Origin: Acinetobacter calcoaceticus ANC 3811
GTDB taxonomy: Bacteria > Pseudomonadota > Gammaproteobacteria > Pseudomonadales > Moraxellaceae
Direction: 5' to 3'
DNA length: 64,000 nt
NCBI RefSeq assembly: GCF_000399665.1
Contig: NZ_KB976986.1
Coordinates: 3,446,938-3,510,937, forward strand
The position numbers and the translations under genes are program-made. Each line of letters begins with the position of its first letter. Within the stretch, counting starts at the first letter, position 1. Below the pieces are notes generated by a model that searched no databases, was not told the DNA's origin, and saw nothing but the letters and a program-made list of their open reading frames with translations. Shown piece by piece: positions 52,066 to 60,236 of this stretch.

Positions 52066-54354
52066 TTAAACCGTATGGAAAGAATTATCTAAGAAGTTAT
52101 CAGTAAGTAATGACTGAGGTACGATAGTGTGCGTTGTATTCGTTACGCTAGATACTGTTGAAGTCACTCCACCGAGTAAGCTACCACCAGTTAATCCACC
52201 AAGTAAATTAGAAATGACATCTAAGCCACCTTGACCAGTCACGCCGCCAGTTAAGCTACCAACGATATCCGTTACGATGCCGATAGGGTTTTCGGTGCCG
52301 CCTGTTACACCCCCAGTTAGGCTACCTAGAAGGTCAGTCACTACACCGAGTGGGCTATCGCCACCTACACTTCCAGTTAAACCACCTAGAAGATCAGTGA
52401 CTACACCAAGAGGACTATCACCACCAGTAACTCCACCAATAGTGCCTGTTACACCGCCAAGGATTTCTGTTACCAAACCAGTTGCAGTAGAACCATTAGT
52501 AATAAGCGTACCGATAATGCCAGTTGCTGATTCAGTTGCACCTTGAATATCACCACCAACTAAATCAGAAACAACTTCAAGTGCACCATTTACTGTGTCG
52601 CGAGAAGTTTCGAAAGTTAATGTGCCGAGGTCTGCAATTTCAGAAACAGGATGTTCTACTTGTGGAAGAATACCGATAATTGTATCTGCTACTGTATCAA
52701 TACCAGTGTTGATAATTTCAGTTTTTAAGCTTTCTACACCCTGAAGAATATCGATACCACCTTGAACGACATCAATCACTGGAGAGATCGGAGATGTTCC
52801 ACCACCAATACCACCTGTTACGCCGCCGATGATGTCGGTTACGACTTCAAGAGGGTTGCCGCCACCGATACCGCCAGTTATGCCGCCGATGATGTCAGTC
52901 ACAACTTCAAGAGGGTTACCACCAACACCGCCTGTTACACCGCCGATGATGTCAGTTACGACCTCAAGAGGGTTACCACCAACGCCGCCAGTTACACCAC
53001 CAATAATGTCAGTCACGACTTCAAGAGGGTTGCCGCCAACACCACCCGTTACTCCACCAACCACATCTGTAACACTTCCAACCACACCAGTGATAATACC
53101 AGCAGCAGTTGTACCATTATTGATAAGCGTACCTAGAATACCAGTTGCTGATTCAGTCGCGCCTGAGATATCTCCACCTACTAAATCAGAAACAACTTCA
53201 AGTGCGCCGTTTACCATGTCGCGAGAAGTTTCGAAGGTTAATGTGCCGAGGTCAGCAATTTCAGAAACAGGATGTTCAGTTTGTGGAAGGATGCCAATGA
53301 TTGTGTCGGCAACAGTGTCGATACCTGTATTAATAATTTCAGTTTTTAGGCTTTCGACACCTTGAAGAATATCGATGCCGCCTTGAACTACGTTGATCAC
53401 TGGAGAAATTGGAGAGGTGCCGCCACCGATACCACCAGTTACGCCGCCGATGATGTCAGTTACGACTTCAAGGGGATTGCCACCAACGCCACTGGTTACA
53501 CCACCAATAGCGCCCGTTACACCGCCAATGATGTCAGTTACGACACCCACTGGATTACCGCCAGTAGCACCACCGGTTACACCACCAATAGCGCCTGTTA
53601 CACCGCTAATGATGTCAGTTACGACACCCACTGGATTACCGCCAGTAGCACCACCGGTTACACCACCAATAGCGCCTGTTACACCGCCAATGATGTCAGT
53701 TACGACACCCACTGGATTACCGCCAGTAGCACCACCGGTTACACCACCAATAGCGCCTGTTACACCGCTAATGATGTCAGTTACGACACCCACTGGATTA
53801 CCGCCAGTAGCACCACCGGTTACACCACCAATAGCGCCTGTTACACCGCCAATGATGTCAGTTACGACACCTACTGGGTTGCCGCCAGTAGCACCACCGG
53901 TTACACCACCGATGACACCTGTTACACCGCCAATGATGTCAGTTACAACACCCACTGGATTACCGCCAGTAGCACCACCAGTTACACCACCGATGGCACC
54001 TGTTACACCGCCAATGATGTCAGTTACGACACCTACTGGATTACCACCAGTACCACCGGTTACACCACCGAGCAAACCACCTGTTACGCCACTCACAACA
54101 TTGGTTACTGTTTCTATGGGATTTGTCGAGCCGACAGTACCTGTTACAGTGCCAACGACATTAGAAACCAAGCCTGTTGTTGTGTGGGTAACTGTATTAG
54201 TAACTGTTGAAATAACATTTGAAAGTAAGCCTGATGTTGAAACGTGTGCATCAACAGAAGAACCCGTGTTTACAGTGGTATTTACCGATACAACATTACC
54301 TAAGTCTTGAGTAACTTTTGAGATCGAAGATACGAGATTTTTGATTAAAAACAT
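52066..54354 (-). CDS. large Gly/Val/Thr repeat protein, unknown function
   Basis: This 762-residue protein is built of short repeats and has no Cys, Trp or Tyr that I can see. Residues 105-292 are seven copies of a 27-residue unit (GGNPVGVVTDIIGGVTGAIGGVTGGAT type). A 104-residue non-repetitive module follows (about 313-416, from TSPISPVINVV), then four copies of a 19-residue unit (NPLEVVTDIIGGVTGGVGG, about 442-519), then a near-identical second copy of the module (about 520-623), and four more degenerate units. No signal peptide is evident at MFLIKNLVSS. Units this regular suggest a beta-structured surface or matrix protein, but this is inference. Confidence 0.75.
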   Translation of the reverse strand: MFLIKNLVSSISKVTQDLGNVVSVNTTVNTGSSVDAHVSTSGLLSNVISTVTNTVTHTTTGLVSNVVGTVTGTVGSTNPIETVTNVVSGVTGGLLGGVTGGTGGNPVGVVTDIIGGVTGAIGGVTGGATGGNPVGVVTDIIGGVTGVIGGVTGGATGGNPVGVVTDIIGGVTGAIGGVTGGATGGNPVGVVTDIISGVTGAIGGVTGGATGGNPVGVVTDIIGGVTGAIGGVTGGATGGNPVGVVTDIISGVTGAIGGVTGGATGGNPVGVVTDIIGGVTGAIGGVTSGVGGNPLEVVTDIIGGVTGGIGGGTSPISPVINVVQGGIDILQGVESLKTEIINTGIDTVADTIIGILPQTEHPVSEIADLGTLTFETSRDMVNGALEVVSDLVGGDISGATESATGILGTLINNGTTAAGIITGVVGSVTDVVGGVTGGVGGNPLEVVTDIIGGVTGGVGGNPLEVVTDIIGGVTGGVGGNPLEVVTDIIGGITGGIGGGNPLEVVTDIIGGVTGGIGGGTSPISPVIDVVQGGIDILQGVESLKTEIINTGIDTVADTIIGILPQVEHPVSEIADLGTLTFETSRDTVNGALEVVSDLVGGDIQGATESATGIIGTLITNGSTATGLVTEILGGVTGTIGGVTGGDSPLGVVTDLLGGLTGSVGGDSPLGVVTDLLGSLTGGVTGGTENPIGIVTDIVGSLTGGVTGQGGLDVISNLLGGLTGGSLLGGVTSTVSSVTNTTHTIVPQSLLTDNFLDNSFHTV
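52486..52797 (-). repeat. 104-residue module, copy 2 of 2
   Basis: Encodes the second copy of the segment from TSPISPVIDVV to IIGTLITNGST. It differs from copy 1 (53107-53418) at only a few residues, so the modules derive from a duplication of at least 620 bases including an intervening repeat array. Confidence 0.8.
52798..53031 (-). repeat. array of four 57-base tandem repeats
   Basis: Each unit encodes NPLEVVTDIIGGVTGGVGG with small changes; NPLE recurs at residues 442, 461, 480 and 500. Confidence 0.85.
53107..53418 (-). repeat. 104-residue module, copy 1 of 2
   Basis: First copy of the non-repetitive module, offset by 207 residues from the second. Confidence 0.8.
53479..54042 (-). repeat. 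array of seven 81-base tandem repeats
   Basis: NPVG recurs at residues 105, 132, 159, 186, 213, 240 and 267, a strict 27-residue period. The units are nearly identical, and alternate copies (IIGG or IISG) show higher-order duplication. Copy number is likely to vary between strains. Confidence 0.88.
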
Positions 54355-54935
54355 TTTGGTCTATTTCCTATATAATTATGTATTTTTAAGTAAGTATTAT
54401 TTATTGCGCTACATAATTAATGAGATGTGTATCTCAATAATTAGAATTTAGTATTGGTTAGATATCAGAAGCTGTCAATGTGTATTTCTAGTCACATTTT
54501 TTGGTATTAAATGGTATTTAAAGAAATAATAATTCATTTAATTTAGACGTAAAAATAATAATGGTTTTTATATAATGTTTTTTTAATTAATTATATTTTT
54601 ACTTATATTTTCACTTGCTTGACGCATTATATTAGTTGAATTTTTCTTACTCTTATAATGTTAAAGTGCGACTAGAAATATTTTATTTCTATAATGTTGA
54701 CTAAAATGGTCGCCTTTAACTTCACGGTATATGGCCAAATACTTCAAAAAGCCTATAAAACTTATTTGAAAAAAAATATTTCAAATACACCTTAGGTGAG
54801 GGAAACATCAATAATTTTAGCTACTATATTTATGTGAAATAGGGTGCTGGCTAAGAACTAGACGGTTGGTGGCAGAAAGATGAAAAAAGGCTTCCTAAGC
54901 TTTAAAAAATGCGTATAATGCGCAACATCAAGTAC
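54355..54935. other. AT-rich region upstream of the repeat protein and tRNA-Arg copy 3
   Basis: About 580 bases contain no convincing reading frame. The region is AT-rich. An inverted pair (TTAAAGTGCGAC at 54661-54672 and GGTCGCCTTTAA at 54708-54719) encloses a smaller hairpin (AGAAATA/TATTTCT). It must hold the promoter of the repeat-protein gene. Confidence 0.5.
54914..54919 (+). promoter_or_regulatory. -10 box of tRNA-Arg copy 3
   Basis: TATAAT lies 16 bases before the tRNA. It is followed by TGCGCAAC. The -35 region is weak. Confidence 0.55.
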
Positions 54936-55012
54936 GCGCTCATAGCTCAGCTGGATAGAGCACTTGGCTACGAACTAAGGGGTCGGGAGTTCGAATCTCT
55001 CTGAGCGCACCA
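54936..55012 (+). tRNA. tRNA-Arg (ACG anticodon), copy 3
   Basis: Identical to copies 1 and 2, with encoded CCA. It stands alone, 3.6 kb after copy 2, with its own -10 box and terminator. The flanks match those of copy 2. Confidence 0.96.
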
Positions 55013-55023
55013 CTTGAAGAATT

Positions 55024-55048
55024 AACCGCTATATATAGCGGTTTTTTT
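55024..55048 (+). terminator. terminator of tRNA-Arg copy 3
   Basis: AACCGCTA/TAGCGGTT with loop TATA followed by T7; homologous to the terminator at 51308. Confidence 0.85.
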
Positions 55049-55125
55049 GTGTCTGTTTTTTATCATTTCTATTAAAAGCCGGTGCTCATAGCAACCAGCT
55101 TTGAAAAGAATTAAAAGTAGAAAAA

Positions 55126-55818
55126 TTAGTCAAATGTTTTAAAGCGGCTTTCATCTTCAATAAAAGCTTTTTCTCCTGCTTCGCCTTCGATTGAACCAAA
55201 TACTAATTGAGCTCTTAATTTCCAATGAGCGGGAACATTAAACGCAGCATTAATTTTTTCATCAATGATTGGATTATAGTGTTGCAACGAAGCACCAATA
55301 CCTTGTTCCGCAAGTACGTTCCATACTGCAAATTGTGCAATTGCTGTTGAATGCTCAGACCAGATTGGAAAATTATCTGCGTACGTTTCAAATTGCTCTT
55401 GTAGACCTTTAATCACATGTTGGTCTTCAAAAAATAGAACTGTACCTGCGCCTGCCGCAAAACTTTGAATTTTCTGTTCAGTTCCAGTTAGGGCTTCTGT
55501 TGGAATAATCGTTTTTAATACATCTAAAACAATATTCCAGAAGTTTTGGTGGGATTGATCAAATAAAATCACAACGCGAGAAGATTGAGAGTTAAAAGCT
55601 GATGGGCTATGTTTTACAGCTTCTTGAATTAATTTTTCAATTTCAGATGAGGTCTGTTTTAAGTTATTTCCTATTGAATAAATAGAACGGCGTTTTTTAA
55701 TTAATTCTAAAAAGCTTGGTTCATTGGAAATATTCGTCTCTTGAGTGGTTTGCGTAACCACATCTTTTGAGACTGTTGCTTTTTGATTTAAACCAAATAA
55801 TTTTGCAAAAAAAGACAT
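55126..55818 (-). CDS. nitroreductase family protein
   Basis: FMN-dependent nitroreductases reduce nitro compounds or quinones with NAD(P)H. The 230-residue protein has the family start LIKKRRSIYSIGNN (about residue 40), the AVKHSPSAFNSQSSRVVIL motif (about 66-84) and GASLQHYNP. It resembles the Hbn1/Frm2-like group, with a 35-residue N-terminal extension (MSFFAKLFGLNQKATVSKD) that resembles a mild amphipathic anchor. The ATG at 55818 is chosen; a GTG at 55830 is in frame. Confidence 0.82.
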   Translation of the reverse strand: MSFFAKLFGLNQKATVSKDVVTQTTQETNISNEPSFLELIKKRRSIYSIGNNLKQTSSEIEKLIQEAVKHSPSAFNSQSSRVVILFDQSHQNFWNIVLDVLKTIIPTEALTGTEQKIQSFAAGAGTVLFFEDQHVIKGLQEQFETYADNFPIWSEHSTAIAQFAVWNVLAEQGIGASLQHYNPIIDEKINAAFNVPAHWKLRAQLVFGSIEGEAGEKAFIEDESRFKTFD

Positions 55819-56041
55819 GAGACATTCCACTAAGAAGGTGATGCTCTTATTGTAGAAATTTTAAAAAGTGAAATAAGCTCAATAAATATGAATCTACGTT
55901 CTATATATGCAACGAAAAATATTTCGCAACCGAACCGTAACTGTTCATTTTGAACAAAACAAAAAATAGCCTTTGATTCATTTTAAAGCTGAAATGAATA
56001 TGCTCTAATAGTTTCGATTTATTGAGTATTGATGCATTGCA

Positions 56042-56539
56042 ATGACTGAGCAAAAAACAGCTTTATCTTTACGTTACTATTTGAATTTAGAAGAATCACA
56101 AGATGGATTTTCATTGGTAACATTTGGGAAAAAACAATTTACCCGTTTTCTCACACCTGCGATTAGTATCGCAATTATTATTTGGGGACTTTATTTAGGT
56201 TTCTCTGGTGTAGGCCGATATTATGTCGGGTTAGGTTTGTTTTTTCTGGTGATGCAAGGGTTAATGCGTTACTGGCTTTTACCGATGTTATTTAAACGTC
56301 AATTTGTTCGTTACCAGTTTGGAAAGAGCGAGCAGGGAATCGACCTCTATCAAGATTATTTTGAGCTTTATTCCAGTGAGCGTAAGCAAGTGGTGCAATA
56401 TGCGGATGTGCAAACCTTTGCTAAAGGTAAGTTGACTTACATGCTTGAGTTGAAAAATAAAACTGTAATTATTGTGCCAAAGCGCGCATTTGCACAGGAT
56501 TCAGATCAAACGATATTTGAAAATACATTTAAGAAATAA
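56042..56539 (+). CDS. YcxB-like membrane protein
   Basis: The 165-residue protein has two membrane segments (about residues 40-57 and 59-78) and a C-terminal domain with YQFGKSEQGIDLYQDYFELYSSERKQVVQYADV, the pattern of YcxB-like proteins. Its function is unknown. It lies 40 bases before the FAH-family gene and points the same way. Confidence 0.65.
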   Translation: MTEQKTALSLRYYLNLEESQDGFSLVTFGKKQFTRFLTPAISIAIIIWGLYLGFSGVGRYYVGLGLFFLVMQGLMRYWLLPMLFKRQFVRYQFGKSEQGIDLYQDYFELYSSERKQVVQYADVQTFAKGKLTYMLELKNKTVIIVPKRAFAQDSDQTIFENTFKK

Positions 56540-56578
56540 ATTATTGGAATTATTAGTCGCAACAACAAAGGAAGCCTC

Positions 56579-57220
56579 ATGAATACACGTCCTTCAAAAA
56601 TCGTTTGCGTAGGCAGAAGCTATGCCGATCATGTCAAAGAACTAAATAATGCTATGCCTGACAAGCCTATATTATTTATTAAACCACCTAGTAGTTTGAT
56701 TGGTTTAAATGACGGTATTTCTTGGAATCCAGCTTGGGGCAGTTGTCATTTTGAGTGTGAATTAGTTTTACGCATTGACCAGCCTTTAAAAGGTGAAACA
56801 GATCCTACAAAAGCATTGAAAGCGATTGGTGCTGTGACATTAGGTCTTGATTTAACAATGCGTGATTTACAGAATGATCTGAAAAGTAAAGGTCACCCAT
56901 GGGAACGTGCAAAAGCTTTTGATGGTGCTTGTGTATTGGCTGATTGGGTAGATACAAAAGAAATTACAAACTGGCAAGAGACCAAATTTACTTTCCATAT
57001 TAATGATGAGTTACGTCAAGATGGAAATACTGAACTATTAATGTTTACCATTGGTGATCTATTAACAGATATTAATCAGGTCTTTTCACTAGAGCCGGGT
57101 GATGTGATTATGACAGGTTCACCTGCTGGTGTTGGGCCATTATATTCGGGCGATCAGTTAAAAATGACATTAAAAGGTGCAACGCAAGATTTTGTATGGA
57201 AAACTTTTGTAAAGGCATAA
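56579..57220 (+). CDS. fumarylacetoacetate hydrolase (FAH) family protein
   Basis: FAH-family enzymes act on C-C bonds of beta-diketo acids or decarboxylate oxaloacetate. The 213-residue single-domain protein has the motifs CVGRSYADHVKEL, IKPPSSLIG, the metal ligands in HFECELVLRI and LGLDLTMRDLQ, and the end GDVIMTGSPAGVGPL. It resembles YcgM and human FAHD1 (acylpyruvase/oxaloacetate decarboxylase). Substrate not proven. Confidence 0.85.
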   Translation: MNTRPSKIVCVGRSYADHVKELNNAMPDKPILFIKPPSSLIGLNDGISWNPAWGSCHFECELVLRIDQPLKGETDPTKALKAIGAVTLGLDLTMRDLQNDLKSKGHPWERAKAFDGACVLADWVDTKEITNWQETKFTFHINDELRQDGNTELLMFTIGDLLTDINQVFSLEPGDVIMTGSPAGVGPLYSGDQLKMTLKGATQDFVWKTFVKA

Positions 57221-57245
57221 TCCATTCTTAAATTTGCCAATTTTT

Positions 57246-57277
57246 AACCCTATTATTTTTCAATAATAGGGTTTTTT
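57246..57277 (+). terminator. terminator after the FAH-family gene
   Basis: AACCCTATTA and TAATAGGGTT form a ten-base-pair stem followed by T-rich sequence. Confidence 0.88.
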
Positions 57278-57325
57278 AGTGTTTAGAAGTGGAAGACATT
57301 TATATTAATAAATCGTCTTATTTTT

Positions 57326-58573
57326 CTATTTCTCTTCAAAAACTGTTGAAAGAGGAATAGAAAGTTTTGCAGCCAAATAATCATTAGACTCAATGAGTGC
57401 TGGTCCAATTTTTTCCATCCACTCATCGTCATCATGCACATTTTGGACATCTTGACGTAAAGGTAGTGGGTATGGAAGGGCGGTGAAAAAACTCCAGAAA
57501 TCAACTTGGGATAAATTACGCGCTAGAACATATTCATCTTTATCAGTACGTTTAACCAAATTTTGTTCTTCTAGTAAAAGCACATAAGCAGGCCAGCGAC
57601 CAATTTCTCCACGGCCTAAAATTTCTAAGGCTTCTTTATCACTTACACTTTCACCTAGTTTTTGCTTTTTATAAAACAACTCAAGAATATCTAATAGCAT
57701 TAGAACAGGATGTCGTTTTTGCTCTTTACCAGAGTGAAAAGCAGTTAAAGCAAAACTGACTTCTACGCCCAGTAAAATAATATTCCATGAAAGGAATATC
57801 CATAATAGGAAAATAGGTACCGCTGCAAATGCACCGTAGATCAGTTCATAGCTAGTGAAATTTGACATTACGAAGCTGAATAAGTTTTTGAGTATTTCAA
57901 AAAGTACAGCACTTAAGCAGGCCGCTATACCAGCTGCATAAACTGGAACTGTTCGATTCGGAATAGTCCAATACAAAATAAAAAAGCCAACAATGGTCAA
58001 TAAGAAAGAAATTAACCAGAGTATGAAAGATCCATCAAGTTGATATCCTGCAAAATTATTGCTGAGAATATTCATAGAAGCGACAGTCGAAGAAATGACG
58101 AATGCACTTCCTAAGATAATCGGACCTAAAGAGATGATGGTCCAGTAACGCATAAAACCCATAATGCCACTACGAGTTTCTTTTACGCGCCAAATACGAT
58201 TAAAGACTGTTTCAATTGAGGTCAGCATTAAAACGGTAGTGACGAATAAAAACAGCACACCAATAACGGTCAGATTGCTCGATTTCTCTGTGAAAGCATT
58301 TAGAGCTTTATCAAACGCAATAGTGCTCTTGGGTAAAAAGTTACTATAGATTAAATGTTGGAGCTGTTGTCTTGCAGGCTCTAACGCCTTAATTGAAGAA
58401 ATAATAACTAAAAAAACCGTTAACATCGGTACAACTGCGAATAGTGTTGTATAGGTGAGGGAGCCAGCTTGTTCACGGCACCGATCAGCTTCAAAACGTT
58501 TAAATACATATAAAACGAATTGAAACCAGGTTTTATTATAAAAAGGAAGCTTACTTAAGAAACGTTGTAACAT
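57326..58573 (-). CDS. YihY/BrkB family membrane protein
   Basis: YihY proteins are inner-membrane proteins of unclear role; older annotation called them ribonuclease BN. The 415-residue protein has the family motif AGSLTYTTLFAVVPMLTVFLVI (about residues 40-61), about six membrane segments, the IYGAFAAVPIFLLWIFLSWNIILLGVEVSF end, and a cytoplasmic C-terminus of about 120 residues with a winged-helix look (LEILGRGEIGRWPAYVLLLEEQNLV). Function in this organism is unknown. Confidence 0.85.
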   Translation of the reverse strand: MLQRFLSKLPFYNKTWFQFVLYVFKRFEADRCREQAGSLTYTTLFAVVPMLTVFLVIISSIKALEPARQQLQHLIYSNFLPKSTIAFDKALNAFTEKSSNLTVIGVLFLFVTTVLMLTSIETVFNRIWRVKETRSGIMGFMRYWTIISLGPIILGSAFVISSTVASMNILSNNFAGYQLDGSFILWLISFLLTIVGFFILYWTIPNRTVPVYAAGIAACLSAVLFEILKNLFSFVMSNFTSYELIYGAFAAVPIFLLWIFLSWNIILLGVEVSFALTAFHSGKEQKRHPVLMLLDILELFYKKQKLGESVSDKEALEILGRGEIGRWPAYVLLLEEQNLVKRTDKDEYVLARNLSQVDFWSFFTALPYPLPLRQDVQNVHDDDEWMEKIGPALIESNDYLAAKLSIPLSTVFEEK

Positions 58574-58933
58574 GCGTTGTCTATCCCGATTTTTTTAATC
58601 ATCATGTTGGGCGATTAATAGCTTATCAAAGTATGAGCTGAAGAACTCAAATCGTAGATTAAAGCAAAATAATAACTTATAGAATTAAAGTCGTTCTGTA
58701 AGTTTACTATGCGCTATAGAAAAAATTGTAGCCATAATCTTTTCAAAAAAGTTGGCTTTCTGTTGTGTGATCATAAGATTCATCAAAAGTTGGTGAACCT
58801 TTTACTCAACGATTTTGAGAAATTTGCTCGTGTTACCTTTAACGCTAAACAATTAATCACCTCTAGAATTTCATAAAATTGGTTTCGCCAAAAAAATAAA
58901 AAATACCGTATAGTGTTCTTTTTAACAAAATTT
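58574..58933. other. intergenic region between yihY-like gene and wrbA
   Basis: 360 AT-rich bases between divergent genes. A -10-like TATAGT lies at 58909-58914, about 20 bases before the wrbA start. No coding frame or tRNA is seen. Confidence 0.4.
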
Positions 58934-59542
58934 ATGAAACCGATGCAACCTTACATTCTTGTACTCTATTACAGTAAATATGGTTCTACTAAAGAAATGG
59001 CGCATTTAATTGCCAATGGTGTTGAGTCTGCGGGTATGTCAGTGAAAATTCGGACAGTGCCAAATATTGCTCCGGTCATCACGGTAGCTGAACCAAGTAT
59101 TCCAGCAGAAGGCGATATCTACTGTACGTTAGATGATCTCGCGAATTGTGCTGGTCTGGCGTTAGGTTCCCCAACTCGCTTCGGCAATATGGCAAGTGAA
59201 ATGAAGTATTTTTGGGATCAAACGACGAGTCTTTGGCTTAATGGGGCATTACATAATAAACCTGCTTGTGTTTTTACTTCTTCTGGATCAATGCATGGTG
59301 GGCAGGAGAGTACTTTACTCACGATGTTACCGCCATTATTTCATCACGGGATGATGATTTTGGGATTACCAAATGCAATTCCAGCTTTATCTAACACTAA
59401 AACAGGTGGAACACCGTATGGGGCAAGTCATGTAAGCGGACCCCGCCATGACCAGAGCCTAAGTCAGGATGAAAAGATTTTGTGTGAAGCTCAAGGTAAA
59501 CGTTTGGGTGAAGTTGTTAAAAAGCTTGTAGATTCTCTTTAA
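58934..59542 (+). CDS. wrbA: WrbA-like NAD(P)H:quinone oxidoreductase
   Basis: WrbA is an FMN-binding, flavodoxin-like tetramer that reduces quinones with two electrons. The 202-residue protein has the FMN phosphate loop YYSKYGSTKEMA (about residues 11-22), the GSPTRFGNMASEMKYFWDQT motif and the SSGSMHGGQESTLLTMLPPLFHHGM stretch, all diagnostic. Starts at 58934, 58943 and a GTG at 58913 are possible; no ribosome site decides. Confidence 0.85.
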   Translation: MKPMQPYILVLYYSKYGSTKEMAHLIANGVESAGMSVKIRTVPNIAPVITVAEPSIPAEGDIYCTLDDLANCAGLALGSPTRFGNMASEMKYFWDQTTSLWLNGALHNKPACVFTSSGSMHGGQESTLLTMLPPLFHHGMMILGLPNAIPALSNTKTGGTPYGASHVSGPRHDQSLSQDEKILCEAQGKRLGEVVKKLVDSL

Positions 59543-59551
59543 ACAGTCAAG

Positions 59552-59578
59552 AAAAAGAGCGGATATCCGCTCTTTTTT
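59552..59578. terminator. bidirectional terminator between wrbA and xpt
   Basis: AAAAAGAGCGGAT and ATCCGCTCTTTTT form the stem with the arms of a near-perfect palindrome between convergent genes. Confidence 0.88.
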
Positions 59579-59589
59579 ATTTGCACAAT

Positions 59590-60165
59590 TTATTCTTTTA
59601 CAAAGGTAACTTTACCATCTGTAAGAGAAAGAACACGTGCTAATGACTCAACTCGGTAGCCTTTTTCAAGCAATAAATCACGGCCCGATTGGAATGATTT
59701 TTCAATCACAATACCAACACCGACAACTTCTGCATTTGCTTGGTGAATTAAATCAATTAGTCCTAATGCTGCTTGACCATTTGCCAAGAAGTCATCAATA
59801 ACTAATGCTTTATCAGTTGAATGAAGGTGTTTGTTTGAAATCGCAATCGTGCTTTCAGTTTGTTTAGTAAAACTAAATACTTTAGAGCGATATAAGTCAT
59901 CTTTTAACGTCAATGACTGATATTTACGAGCGAAAATTACAGGTACACCAAGTTCCAAACCTGCCATGATTGCAGGTGCAATACCTGATGCTTCAATGGT
60001 AATAATCTTGGTAATCCCTGCATCTTTAAAGCGAGCGGCAAATTCTTTACCAATCTGCTGCATTAATACAGGATCAATTTGGTGGTTTAAGAAAGCGTCG
60101 ACTTTCAAGACTTGATCAGATAGAACGATACCTTCTGTTAAGATTTTCTGTTCTAGTGCTTGCAC
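59590..60165 (-). CDS. xpt: Xpt, xanthine phosphoribosyltransferase
   Basis: Xpt converts xanthine and PRPP to XMP in purine salvage. The 191-residue protein matches Bacillus Xpt throughout (GIVLSDQVLKVDAFLNHQIDP, ITIEASGIAPAIMAGLELGVPVIFARK, IVIEKSFQSGRDLLLEKGYRVESLA) and has the PRPP motif ALVIDDFLANGQAA. The GTG at 60165 is preceded by GAGG and gives the family N-terminus; an upstream extension to 60219 runs through a hairpin and is not coding. No purine riboswitch was recognised upstream. Confidence 0.93.
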   Translation of the reverse strand: MQALEQKILTEGIVLSDQVLKVDAFLNHQIDPVLMQQIGKEFAARFKDAGITKIITIEASGIAPAIMAGLELGVPVIFARKYQSLTLKDDLYRSKVFSFTKQTESTIAISNKHLHSTDKALVIDDFLANGQAALGLIDLIHQANAEVVGVGIVIEKSFQSGRDLLLEKGYRVESLARVLSLTDGKVTFVKE

Positions 60166-60181
60166 GGGAGAATCCTCTAGA

Positions 60182-60222
60182 CGGATGCTTTTAAAGCAAA
60201 GGCGTATTTTAAAAAGCATCCG
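60182..60222 (-). other. inverted repeat in the xpt leader
   Basis: CGGATGCTTTT and AAAAGCATCCG are exact inverted copies 19 bases apart, just before the xpt ribosome site. A smaller alternative pairing (GCTTT/AAAGC) exists inside. It may be a terminator for the upstream gene without T run, or a regulatory stem. Confidence 0.5.
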
Positions 60223-60236
60223 AAAAAATGCAAGCT

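Noticed and set aside
53393..54310. Long plus-strand reading frames of 282 and 305 codons rich in Pro/Thr and Tyr/Thr/Asn opposite the repeat protein
   Set aside because: They are the mirror image of the tandem repeats on the minus strand. Open frames in all phases are expected from an 81-base repeat lacking stops; no ribosome site or promoter supports them.
60166..60236. Purine riboswitch before xpt
   Set aside because: The conserved three-way junction and loop sequences of the purine riboswitch are absent; only a simple inverted repeat is seen.
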